Part shown: one piece after another, positions 9,558 through 20,715 of the stretch
Position numbering within the stretch: position 1 is the first letter of the stretch
Layout of the letters: every line of letters begins with the position of its first letter
NCBI GenBank assembly: GCA_009746045.1
Contig: RPFO01000154.1
Location: 407,187-471,186, forward strand
Direction of reading: 5' to 3'
DNA from: Mesostigma viride
Taxonomy: Eukaryota > Streptophyta > Mesostigmatophyceae > Mesostigmatales > Mesostigmataceae
Length of the DNA stretch: 64,000 bases
Program-made: the position numbers and the translations under genes
The notes under the pieces: model-generated
Databases searched by the model: none
Told to the model about the DNA's origin: nothing
What the model saw: only the letters and a program-made list of their open reading frames with translations

Positions 9558-12500
9558 TTAGACAGCTTGCTGAGATGGGTCCATCAGAGACTGAAGAACC
9601 TTGTATTGCACTGCTGCCTTCTGCACTAGCTTGGTCAAAGCATCAGCAGGATTGTCAACCCCAGGGATATGCTCAATATTGGCCAAGGAGGACAATTCCT
9701 TAAGAAGGAGATAATCCAAGTCCCTACTTCTGGCCATCTGCCTGTGCACAAACTGCACCATCCCCATGGAGTCTGTTTTTAGAAGAGTGGTAACCTGAAG
9801 TGGCCAAGGAGTGTTAGAAGTCATCTGATGAAGCAACTCCTTCAGATAAAGGCTTGTGTGAATGCCTTCACAAATAGCCCTGCATTCTGCCACATCACTG
9901 CTGACAGCCACCCGTTTGTGCAGGCGACTAAACCAGCTCACCAAACTCCCCAGGCCTTCCTGTCTGAGCACAAAGAGCCCTGCAGCCCTGCCCCTGACCT
10001 TGGAGACCTGCCTGCTGTCCATTGAGCTATCCACATACAGCTCCATGCAAATGGGTTGTGATAAATCCACTGCAGACAACAGAATGCCAGACGAAGCCCT
10101 GACCTGATCAGCCACCTTGGCAGACCCTAGCTCTGTCAGCATGTCATCAGGCAACCTGGCTATGACCATAAGGTCTGGCCTGGAAATGCCTGCCACCCAA
10201 GCAACCATGCCCCTCACCATGGGACACAGTGCCTGTGTGATGGTTGGAGGAAGCTTGCTAATGAGGGTCTCTTGATAATCATTGCCCCCCACCAGCAGCA
10301 TACGCCACTCCCCCCCTTCTTCACCAGTGTGGCCTCCATGCCCACAAACAGCAGAGGCTCATTCTCCACCTGCCATTGCTCCCTACCCAGAGGAAACTTG
10401 GACTTAATGATGGAGATCAGCTCCTTAAGCCACGACGTGGGAGCTATCAGATGTAGGTCATCCCCGTGCAGCGAAGCATACACTGGTAGGCCTTCCCATT
10501 GCCCCAGAAACAGACAGGGGTCTACAGGAGAGACCTTCAAGTTGCAATGCTCCTTCAGGAAACGGTTGAGAGTCTCCCTCCAGATTATTGGACTTGACCT
10601 CAGGCCCTCCAGGCCCTTGAGGATTTTAAGGAACTCTGTGTGGATGTCCCTTTTCCATACAGCAGGCACCCTAACATAGAAAGGCGTCTTGCCCTCCCAC
10701 TTTTCCTGTGCCACATCTGCATCCCCTCCAGAAATGCCCTCTTGAAGTCTACCACCACTGAGCCATAGTCCAAGCCCTTGTTGAGAAGGCCTAGAAATAC
10801 ACACAGCAGCAGCCTCCAAGTGTCATGCAACATGCCAGGGGTATACAACTCCTCAGCAGTGCACTCACCAGTACCCTTGAACTCATTCAGCACTGGCCTG
10901 ACATGTGGTACCTTGACCCCGTCCACCTCCTTCATCTTGATGACAAACTTGAGCTTGAGTAGACGTCGTGCAGGAGGCAGGTCATTGACAGGTTCCACGC
11001 ATTTCTTGGAGATCCAGTCCTCCCCAGATTTAATCAGACCCAGTGTGACCTGGGGACACATAATGGGAGAGGACATGAGCTTCACCAGGCCTTGGTAGTT
11101 GATAGGGCTGTGTCCAGCAAGTGAGTGAGGACCAATGCCCAAACTGCTTGGATGACTAGCAGCTGGCAGTATGAGGTCATCAACCAAGGGCTCCTGCCCC
11201 TGGCACACTTGCACACGCTTAACCGTCCTGGTTACTGCACGTGATAGGTGAGTGGTCCTGAAATTAATCAGTGGGACCTGACCAGCCCCTTCCTTAGTCA
11301 GGAGAGAGGACGTGATCACTACCCCATCCTGGCATAGGAAATTCTGCCCCAGAAGAGCAGGTCCTTGATAGCCCTCCAAGACACAAAAAGCAGTGTCCTG
11401 TCCAAGGATAGGAATGAATACCTCACCCAGTACCTTCACGTGTACCCCGCCACTGAAGTCAGACACAAACTGATAGCTGGGTTCAGACATGCTGTACCCT
11501 GCTGCAGCCTGGTCCCAATGATGGAAACCTGAGAATTAGTGTCTACCTCTAAGGCAGTGTCCAGCCCCAGATTGCCATGCCACCTGAGCTTGGCTACCTT
11601 GGGCTGCTTCTTGGCCCTTTGTAGAGCCCCAATCAATCCAGCCAAACTTGTCCCCCTGGGCTTGGTTAGTGCCTTGGGCTTGACAGTTGACTCCCCAGCT
11701 GTTGACCTTGCAGCCTGTTCAACAAGTACCTCTGCAACCTGGCCAGGGCTGACAGATTCCCCTGCAACAGATGTGGTCGTTGCGTCAGTGATGTCACTTG
11801 GGACCTGAAAATCCTGCAGATCCTGTGAGCCTTGTGCCTGACTGCCCTCATTCATCAGGTTAGGCTTGACATATGACCAACTCAGCCGGTGCACATGCTT
11901 TGGTTCGTCCTCCATGCTGACCAAGCATGCGTGGCTAGCTTCATCAACCTGGGTAACCACCCCAGGACTCCAGCTACCACGTTTGCCATAAAGGCTAGGT
12001 TCCTTCCAAGCTAGGACCTTCTGACCCACTTGTGGCTCCAGCATCTTCCAACCCCGGTCCTTCTCCCTCAGCTTGGCAAAGGTGACATGTGCAGCATGTT
12101 TCCAGCCCTCCAGCACATGTGGTGGGCACAGGCCATGATATAGACCCATTGGGCTGACAGCAACTCCATCATAGTAGAAGTTAACCCTGCTGTTCAGCTG
12201 CTGCTCCACGTTCCTCAGCCATGCACTCCTGACAAGTGCAGGTGCAGACAAGGGTACCCAGTCTTCAGAGATGATCAATTTCTTGACCTCCTGGATTGCC
12301 CTCTCGATAGCACCCTGCTGCCCATGAGCCTCCCTAGGTGTAACCAGCAACTCAGGAAGGGTAGGATCACCCTTGAGATGCTGAAACTGCATGTCCACCT
12401 GGATCCTTGTGGTAGGAAACTTGGCTCTTACATTCTGCAGGGCAGCCAGCAAGTACCTGTTCTTCATAGAAGGTAAATGCTCCAGCACCTTGTATTTCGT

Positions 12501-13040
12501 GTACCTGTCCACGCACACCAACAGTTGCATGCCCCTGATGTGTTGGATATCACACTGCAGATCACCAATGCTCTGAGGTAGAGCTTTGGCATGTGATTTC
12601 CTGGGCTTGTTGGAGGACAACTGGCACTTACACCGTGAGGCAGCTTGCTGACACGCCTTAAGAAGGGGTGCCCTGCCCATACGGAAGGCAAAGTTGTTTG
12701 ACAGAGAAGTGGCATGCCCAAACATGTTGTGGATTCGGGCACCCAACTCCTGGTACACAGAGGAAGCAGTCCCTGGCACAGTCAGGACTGTGCTGTCAGG
12801 TTGTCCAGCATCACCATGCTGACTTCCATCCTGTTCTGACTCAGAGCCTGAGTCACCCTGCTCATGCCCAACACCTGGACCGCCAGCAGGGACCACATGC
12901 ATACCACCAGAGGCCTTCACACCCCTCTGTGGTTGTACATTGGTTTCTCTCAAAATGAGAGGTCCACCCTCGTGCCCAGCACGAGGATGCATGGGGTCAG
13001 ACATTCTTACAGCTGCATCAGCTGTCAAGGACGTCTTCAT
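9558..13040 (-). pseudogene. pol: pol of element 2, three single-base frameshifts
   Basis: Starts at an ATG (13040). Domain order as in copy A: integrase (Asp in QCDIQHIRG, Asp in QVDMQFQ, Glu in QQGAIERAIQE), retropepsin-like domain (EVDTNSQVSIIG, later ALLGQNFL), RT (VVDFKRAFL, LHGDDLHLI) and RNase H (YVDSSMDSRQ, SSDVAECRAI). The frame breaks near 11500, 10735 and 10305. Each break is mended by one more G in a G run (read on the minus strand), so these are either homopolymer undercalls in the assembly or true one-base losses. Identical LTRs favour the former or very recent decay. Confidence 0.85.
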
Positions 13041-13171
13041 AGGAACCTGTACCTCTCCAGGTGACCTGGGGCCACCTGAACCTGGAGATCACCCTCTTGT
13101 TGCCCAGATATAAAATCTGCATTGGAGCACCTGGCCTCCCCCTGGGTGAATTAAGGTGTGTAGGGGTTGCC

Positions 13172-14292
13172 TCAGACAGTCACTGCTCCTTGTTGTCTTC
13201 TTGCTGACTGCCCTTTGAAGGCTGGCCCTGGGACTTGTTGTTGTTCTTCTTGTTGTTTGTTGTTATTCTTGTTGCTGCCCTGGCCCTGGGACTTCTTGAA
13301 GCTGGGACACTCCTTCTTGATGTGCCCCCACCCCTTGCACAGGTAGCATTGATCTTTGACTTGCCCTGGCCTCCTCCCCCGTTGTCAGGCGCGTTGCCCT
13401 GCTTGGGCTTACCACCCACTCGCCTGAACACCGACTTGGAGTGTGACCTCCTGTCAGAGTCGGGTGAATGATCGCCCTTGCGCTTGTTATGGTTGCCCCC
13501 TCGTCCTCCTTGGCTTCTGTCAGCCTCAGACGTCTTGGAGCCCCCCTGGGTACGCCCACCTGCGTGGGTAGCCTTCACTGCTGGCACTCCACCCTCAAAC
13601 AGCTCCTCTGCCTCGAGTGCTTGTTTGATTATGACCTTGTAGGCCTTGAGGGTTGAGTGTGGGGCACACATGACCTTTAAAGAGCCACGTGTAGCCTTAT
13701 CCAGCCCAGAGACCTTCAACCAGTTGGTCAGGGCTATGTTATCTGCCACATTGAAACCGTGGGCCCTGCCTTCCTCAACCATTTTGCAATAGCTAAGGAA
13801 ATTCTGGATGAGATCCCCCTTGACCTCCCACCCTTGATACTTGTCTTGCCAATGGATGCCGACCTTCTTTCGCTGGTCTTCAAGCAACTCCTTCAGCTCA
13901 GCTACATACACTGCCCAGGCCTTGTTGGCCTTCTTACATTCCCTGGTTAGGTCCTTGATCTGATCAGTGCACTTGCCAAACGTGCTGCTGCCTATCCAGA
14001 TCTGATAGTAGTTGGTACCCCCGTACAAACTAGGAAACCCTTCCAGCCCTTCTACAAACTCTTCAGCCTGCTTAGGCTTAGAGTCAGATGTCACAGGTTG
14101 CAGCTGATTTACAATTAATAATCCCTGAGTGGTAAGGTCATATCCAGAAACAGCATGTGTAGTATTATTATTCAAAGGGATATTAGTAATCTCTCCGGTG
14201 ACCCCCACGTCATCTACGTGAGCGGTCCCGCTACCAGCACCCCCATTATTATTCCCACTGGCTAGGCCCTTGCTACGGCGTCCCTCAGCCAT
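13172..14292 (-). CDS. gag: gag of element 2, with -1 shift before the zinc knuckle
   Basis: Begins MAEGRRSKG at 14292. The starting frame runs to 13180. The zinc knuckle CYLCKGWGHIKKEC lies in the -1 frame, which opens just before AAC GGG GGA (near 13385-13375) and ends in TGA at 13174-13172. Copy A has the same arrangement, with a -1 change at C GGG GG ahead of the knuckle. Gln/Asn-rich tail after the knuckle. Pol follows in another frame. Confidence 0.75.
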
Positions 14293-14414
14293 GGTAAACT
14301 ACACTAGCTGTGTACAGCCCTGAGCTAAGCAGCTGGAAAACAAAAGACAGGTAGATATGTACAATCTGTCAAAAAGCCGCCTGCCCCGGTGCCGACCGCG
14401 CCACCATGCCGAAT

Positions 14415-15200
14415 TCAGTCGAGACCACGAAAATCGCAGTAGTCGTAGTCGTAAATTGGATCGTTGGCGACAGGCGCAGGCGCCTCCTGGCCTTGCCCAA
14501 CCTCAATCGTCACCGGAGTTTCGATGACGATGGGGTCCAACCGACGTCCCGTCACCGGATCAATGCGGCGACGACGGCGGCGGGTGACGATGCGGAGCGG
14601 GTTGGTAAGAATCGTTAGAAAATCCCACCCGTCCGGCGCCCACTCTCGCAATGCAGACAAGAACGCGACAAGATTGAGCAGCAATTGCCGCTCACGCGTC
14701 CGGAAGCCTCGCGACAGCAACTGCAGAATCGCAAGGTCTTGAAACAGGTTGGTCGTAATCGTCGGAATGACGCCCGAACGAACCGACAGCCAGTTAGCGA
14801 GATTGCGCTGGTAACCTGTAAGCGATGAAACCGCGTTGTCGATCTCCTCAGAGACCTCGGCAACCGCGCTGGGCGCTTGCAACCCCGCCCGGGTATGGAC
14901 CTCGAAGTCCGCGAGCAAAGCGCGAATGGAATCAAGGTAATCGCGAAACCCCGAAACAATCGAAGGTTGCGGAGGCGGGGGCGGCAGTCGTAGGTTTTGC
15001 AGCAGTGCTTGCTGCTGAGCGCGTAGCTCCGCACTGGACGCTACCGCCTGGTCAACAACACGCTGCCACGCCGGATTAAGAACCGGACGATCTTCACGAA
15101 CAGGAGTCGTCGAAGGACCAGCCGGAGATTCGGCGATGTCCGCTGGACTGCCCAAAATTTCAGAATCCCTCGGAATGCGGAACTCCATTGAGTCCGGCAT
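14415..15200 (-). CDS. extra open frame between 5' LTR and gag, function unknown
   Basis: About 262 codons from the first ATG after the LTR (15200, MPDSMEF). It has a Pro-rich stretch (LPPPPPQPS), a helical middle, a run of six Arg (RRRRRR) and an acidic, Tyr-rich end (IYDYDYCDF). I recognise no domain. It seems richer in C/G-ending codons than gag and pol, hinting at a different origin. It ends 122 bp before gag. Whether copy A has it cannot be seen, since its leader is outside the window. It could be a captured gene or an element-specific protein. Confidence 0.6.
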   Translation of the reverse strand: MPDSMEFRIPRDSEILGSPADIAESPAGPSTTPVREDRPVLNPAWQRVVDQAVASSAELRAQQQALLQNLRLPPPPPQPSIVSGFRDYLDSIRALLADFEVHTRAGLQAPSAVAEVSEEIDNAVSSLTGYQRNLANWLSVRSGVIPTITTNLFQDLAILQLLSRGFRTRERQLLLNLVAFLSALREWAPDGWDFLTILTNPLRIVTRRRRRRIDPVTGRRLDPIVIETPVTIEVGQGQEAPAPVANDPIYDYDYCDFRGLD

Positions 15201-15230
15201 TTTTCTTGGTACGAAGATTGTAATACGAGT

Positions 15231-15843
15231 TGAGTGAGAGTTTACCACCGAGGGAATCCATGGCTCTTGCAGGAAAGTTGCCTTTATTATAATAAGCAAA
15301 CACAGACGTAAGTCACGTCAAGTCCGAGACTGCACGTAGCACAGACGACAGGGTCGTTGTGCCAAGAGAGCGTGCACGCAAGAGCTAGCGTCCCGGTGCG
15401 ACCAAGTCACACATATAGCTTGCTAGGGACGCGTCCAAGTATTCAGCTGTACTGTCACAGCTGATCTGTCAATCAATTGATTACACGGACTCTGGCACGC
15501 CTTTGGCGCGCAGATCTATCAATTGTCCATACGGCTAGTCCTGTGGACCTATCCGTACATTACTCAGCACCAATTGTCTCATAGGTCCTGGCGCGCTACA
15601 GCACGCCTACCTATCAATTGACTATCAAGTCCTGTACAAGTCCTGTCAACGTCCTGCGGACTATCAAAGTGACACTTGTACATCCTGTGTCCGTACGCGC
15701 CCACAGTGGCGCGCCGGGTACTGTCGGCACAGCCTAGGAAACGTCATAACTTTTACGTCCCGTATCCAAATGAGGCGTTTAAGGTGCCGTTGGAAAGAGC
15801 GTAACAATCTCTATCCACCTAACGTAAATCCTTTACGTTAACT
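15231..15843 (-). repeat. 5' LTR of element 2 (613 bp)
   Basis: Identical by eye to 7995-8607. The right flank is GGGTGAGACATG, which continues the interrupted copy B. Confidence 0.88.
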
Positions 15844-16512
15844 GGGTGAGACATGTCTCTGGTGTGGGAATGTCTGACATTGTCTCTGATGGAGAGATGT
15901 CTATCTGGGGTTTTCATCTCAGTCTGAGGTTTCCCCAGATCTGTGGTTTGTGGGCGGGGTTCGATTCCCTGGTGCCGTCTTAAGGCGGAGTTTCACGGAC
16001 TGGCTGACCCATCCACCATGCTGGTGAGGTGGCGACAGGTCCCCTGATTTTCCACGGTTGGAATGAGTATAGGAGCTTGTGTTTTGCATGTGCTTCGCGT
16101 AGATGTTGTGTCTGGTTCGATAAGGGGCAGCAGACCGGCGCCGACTCCCGTCTGGGGGTCAGCAATGTTTTCTGATGAGCTGTTGTGGGTGATCTGTGGG
16201 GTTTCGCCTAAGGTCCTGAAGGTTGTACATACTTCTCAAGTTCTTAGCTGAACACCTATGGGCTGCCACAGTTGGCCAACCTCTTGTACATGGGTAACAC
16301 AACGAGCCTCCCGTGAAGGGATAGGGACTCATTGTAATTTGTTTGTGCTCCTGAGCCAGTATGGGTGCTATGTACATATAATAAGGAATCCAAGCTGACT
16401 GTCATGCCCAGCGGGTTGTGACTTGTAGTCGGGGAGGATGTCCAGTACCCATTGTGTGTGTTTGTATGTAGACTTGTGTGAGCTGCTACAGCTCAAGAAA
16501 AGAAAGGATTGG
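15844..16512 (+). other. right part of the split 3' untranslated region of copy B
   Basis: Matches 4906-5575 almost base for base, including the T-arm hairpin (15955-15971) and the purine tract at the end. Confidence 0.8.
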
Positions 16513-17210
16513 AGTTAACGCCAAGCGCATTGGCGTGATCCTGATTCGGCATATCTCTGCGATTCCAGCGGCACCGGAACGAGTTCATTCTGACAAGTAT
16601 CAAGAAAGTTATGGCGTTCCGACTTCCCGGTCGCGCGCGAGCGCGAGCCGGCTGTTCTTCTAAGTCGGACGTGAATATTTGCCGACGACATATGGGGTCG
16701 ACAGTAATTCCTGGGCTGACAGGAATTAGGTGCTGTACCTACGACGGTATTGGATTAATACGTCGTACGCAGGAAATAGGAACCTTAACCTGTGGTCTGT
16801 TGGTACCGCAGGCTTAGTCCTGGACTTCTAGGTGCAGATGCAATAGTCACTGTGGAGTGTGCTCTGTGGTCACTGTGCCTGTATGGCAGACCTACTGTAT
16901 AGGAGCTGGGCGCTGTACAGGTAGTGAATACTGTACCGGGGGTGTTATTACTGAGCAGGCCTCCTAGGCTGCTCAGGACTAGCAAGCACAGTGCACAAGT
17001 ATATAAACAATAGGCCAGTGCCAATTGGGCATCTCTCTTGCGAGCCCGCCTCACGTGTTGTGCCTTGACTTGGCAAACGCGTGTATAAGCCTCAAGTGTG
17101 TGAGAGCTGTAACATTATCCAATTTTAACAAAGCTCCGTTTCCAACCATATTCACACATTGCTGCATTGCAACCATATCCTTCACATTGCGTTTGCTAAG
17201 AACGTTAACT
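16513..17210 (+). repeat. 3' LTR of copy B (698 bp)
   Basis: Near-identical to 5576-6272. Starts AGTTAACG, ends CGTTAACT, TATA box at 17000-17007. From 17211 the sequence is the non-LTR element into which copy B inserted. Confidence 0.8.
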
Positions 17211-18945
17211 GCGACCCCGCCCGCTACGCCCGCCTCAAAGCCGAATGCCACTCGGCCATCCGGCACGGGCGACCAAGGAGCAGGACTCAGGACCTCCATA
17301 TCCGCGAGTACTTCGCCTACCTCAAGGACCATGCAGCACGGCAAGTACGCCTGGAGCCCTGGACACGCCTGCGTCACGCCCAACGGCCAGCCGGCGCCGC
17401 GCAGCCGGCGCCGCGGACGCTCTCTGGCTCTGACACCGCAGCAGCAGCTTGACCAGTGGTATTCCTCCCAGTCCCGGCTGCGCCGCCTCCGCCGCTTGCA
17501 TGGCCCTCTGGCGGCCGCGCGCCTGGCGCCTGCGGGCGTCCCTGCGCCGCCCACGCCGCGCCCGGCGCCGCTGAGCAGGATCGACTTAGACACGTCCCCG
17601 GCCCGGCCTGACGGAACCCCTGGCCGACCCCAACGAGCTACCGCCGTTCACCGAGCTCGAGCTGTCAGAGCACCGCCGCCAAGGCAACTCCGCTTCTACT
17701 ACGCCATCGTTGGACCTGACCAGCTACTGAGCTCCCCGCCCCGGTGATTAAGCTGACGGCGCTCACGGGGTTCCTGCTTGACGTCTGCAACCGCGGGATC
17801 CTGCTTGCCGACGCGCCGGCCGCCGATTCCTGAGTGGCAGCACAGCTACCGTATTATGCCGTACAAAAACAAAGGTTCCCCTGACGACCCCGCCAACTAC
17901 AGAGGAGTCTGCATCCAGAGCGCCACAGGTCAAGTTGTTCATGCGCATGATCCTCAACCGCCTTCGTTCTGCTCTCGACTGTCACCTAGGGGAGAGTCAA
18001 ATGGGCTTTCGTCCTGGGCGCAACACCACCATGGCCATCTTCGTCGTGCGCCGTCTCTTCGAGGAAATCGCTTTCCTGCAACCTCAGTGGTGAGTTTTCC
18101 GCCATCCTGATCTTCGTCGACATCAAGGCTTTTGATTCTGTCCTCTGCATGGGCCGCTCTATGGGCTGTCCTTGCTCGCGCTCGCGTCCCCACTCCCCTG
18201 ATTACCGTCATCCGCACGCTGTATGAGGGGTCGACCACCGTTCGGTGCGCACTCAACACGGCTTTACCCCGCCATTTCCACTGCAGACCGGCGTCTGGCA
18301 GGGTTGCGTCCTGTCGCCGTACCTGTTTATTATTGTAGTGGATTATGTTATGCGCCAGGCACGTGCCTGCTTTGCTAGCATTGCAGGCCGTGCCCCTGGC
18401 CTAGTGATCACTAACGAGCTTGGGGGCGGGGGGCCGACTAACATGAAGCAGAGTTTACTAGCTGACCTCACTTATGCCGACGGCATCACGCTCATGCATC
18501 GAGAGGCCGGAGTCTGCCCAACTTTGGCTGGACTGCCTGGCGCTCGAGGCTCAGGCGCGGTTGGTCTAGAAATCAGCCCCCAAAACGGAGGCCCTGCCGG
18601 GCCCTCGGCATGGCAGGACCCCCGCCCACACTCCGCCTCTTATAGACGACACCGAGGTCAACTACCCTACTTCAGGCCGCTTCAAGCTGCTCGGCAGTTG
18701 GCTTCCCGGCTGCGAGGACCACCTGACGACACGGATCGGCATGGCGTGGGCGCATTTGAACTCCATGACCACCGCCGCTGGTGGAGCAACCGGGCCGCCC
18801 TACCCCGGATCGTCAAGCGTGACCTCTTCAAGGTCGTCATTTTGACGATCCTGACCTACGGCGCCGAGACCTGCTGGGCACTGACGCAGGCCGGAGCTGG
18901 AGCAACGACTCGACGGCAACGTCACCAAGATGCTGTGCAATTAAG
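17211..18945 (+). pseudogene. decayed non-LTR (LINE) reverse transcriptase
   Basis: RT motifs are spread over several frames: YKNKGSPDDPANYRG near 17860, a stretch with MGFRPGRNTT near 18005, LIFVDIKAFDS near 18110, GVWQGCVLSPYLF near 18290 and LTYADGIT near 18475. The catalytic box reads YADG where family members have YADD. Many frameshifts and stops show a dead copy. The left end is cut by copy B and the right end by another LINE tail. It resembles L1/RTE-group elements; clade not assigned. Confidence 0.75.
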
Positions 18946-19569
18946 GCCCGGGGGTACTTGGTGTGCAATTAGTAAGGCCACATCCCGGCCTTTGGTTTGC
19001 ACATTAGTACTGAGGGAACTAATAGGCCTGATTCATGCATGCCCTATATGTTTCCCACATTCTTAGGCACAGGCGCCTGGGCCTAGCCGGGCACCTGGCC
19101 CGCACAGATCAGGTAGACATATCAGATAGACTAGCCGGCACCAAGCCCGCCCAGCCTGGGCGTTATGTCCTCCCCTGGCGTGCCCCAGGCCGGCCGCACG
19201 CGGCAGGGCCGCCACCCGTGGACGTTTCGCGATAGGGCTCGGCAGGGACATGTGCTACCCTATAGACGTGACGGGCTCACACGTACCCGGGCAGCCTCCT
19301 GGTTTCATGTCTGTAATGGAGGCATCGATGGTATGCAAGGATAGATGGCATGTACATAGTGATGAAGGAGACCACCCCAAGTCTGTGGGGGCTCCGCGTG
19401 TGACCGCGTACGGCATTCATAGCGATTCGGGCTGTGGTGCCCACAACCCTGTAATTAGGACCTAGATAGCTTACATCACCATCCATTCCATCCCATGTTC
19501 CCCTGCATGCCACTGAGGACTTATGCTCACGTGACGCAGTCACGTGTCTATTAATTAATTAATTTATTT
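18946..19569 (+). mobile_element. inserted 3' end of another LINE, with (TTAA)n tail
   Basis: This splits the preceding RT gene: LDGNVTKML before it continues as LRHILGVRYP from about 19573. It encodes a typical LINE C-terminus (HRRLGLAGHLARTDQ near 19060). It ends in ATTAATTAATTAATT at about 19550-19566. The last 120 bp recur inverted at 62083-62205. Confidence 0.6.
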
Positions 19570-19996
19570 CCAGCTCCGTCACATCCTCGGCGTCCGCTAC
19601 CCAGTGAAAAATAGTACGGCGCATAATACGATTCGTACGCACATCATACGTAATACGTAGCTTTACCTTACGAAGTATGTGGTTTTCGTACGGTGCAACT
19701 GTACGATCGCGTATTTGGCACGTACGAGATAATTTAGATGATTTCGCGCGTTTGGTTGGGGGGCCGGCCTGGGAGGCTGCATGCGGCAGCCTCGGTCTTT
19801 TTGCTTACTTCTAGTATCTATGCGTACCATTGCAAGGTTACCGGGCGACGTGGTTGCTCGGAATGCTGCCAAGCTGGCCGGAAAACACAGAGACGAGGGC
19901 AATACAGCAGGCTCTACCTAATACATACAGGGCCTGTGTACCCCGGCATAACTTGTTGGTGCTAGCAATTAATTCGACAGAACGTCTTTATCAGCC
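19570..19996 (+). other. end of the split LINE, then unassigned sequence
   Basis: The first 50 bp continue the interrupted RT gene. The rest is rich in short TACG/CGTA palindromes (19610-19730); no gene seen. Confidence 0.4.
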
Positions 19997-20331
19997 ATGG
20001 GAGACGAAATAGACGATGCTGGTGATGGCCCCGTTGGTGATGACGGGGATGAGATGGGTGTGCAAAAGGAAACTGTTTGGACCTTTATATCAAAGGATAA
20101 ACTTATCAAGGATAGGCACCCGACAGGGAATTACGCAAGGGCATGCCTGACATGCAAGGCGGCCTTCAAGGGCACAGTCTGGGCACCACGGCCCACGCGA
20201 AGGCTTACATCATGGGTGACCAATATGCAACCTTCAATGGGCTGAGCAAATGCACGAAGCCGCCAAAGGCGTTTCGTGTCAGGCTGCTGCAGGAGGAGGC
20301 GGAGAAGGAGGCCAAGAAGCAGCGGCGGTAG
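19997..20331 (+). pseudogene. N-terminal fragment of a BED-finger (hAT-like) transposase
   Basis: From ATG 19997, an acidic start, then ETVWTFISKDK and CLTCKAAFKG, then after a frame change near 20170 HAKAYIMGDQ and GLSKC. The order Trp/Phe, CX2C, H...C is that of BED zinc fingers at the start of hAT-like transposases. No catalytic domain follows. Read as a decayed fragment. Confidence 0.5.
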
Positions 20332-20715
20332 GATGCTGCTCCAGTAGAGATGGCGGCCGAGGTCTGGAACCTGCGTAGGGAAGGTCTGATGAATGAGGAG
20401 CCAGAGACGGAGGAGAGTGATGCACGTACGTGGATGTTTGCCGTGCTATAGCACTAGCAACACCGGAGCTGGGTCCAGCGCATCGCAGAGCAAGGGGTGT
20501 TTCGATAATGTATCATTGGCCATGGATGTATAGTCACGTGGCTGACGGCGGTATCATTGGCTGACGGCGGAGTTCAGATCTTTTGCGTCTGAGCCCCGAA
20601 TTCGGTCAGACCACTTGCATTCGATGCGCCTTTTTAAGACGCACATGCCAGTATAATCGGTTACAGCTGAAACGCAGTATCGACTCCAAAAGCAGCACGT
20701 GACAATTAAGCAGCT

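Larger units (their letters stand above)
7995..15843 (-). mobile_element. complete Copia-type element of a second family (element 2)
   Basis: Order on the minus strand: 5' LTR (15843-15231), an extra frame (15200-14415), gag (14292-13172), pol (13040-9558), 3' untranslated region, purine tract, 3' LTR (8607-7995). The two 613-bp LTRs show no difference that I could find by eye, so insertion is recent. It interrupts the 3' untranslated region of copy B. Proteins are clearly related to copy A but diverged. Several single-base frameshifts are present. Confidence 0.88.
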
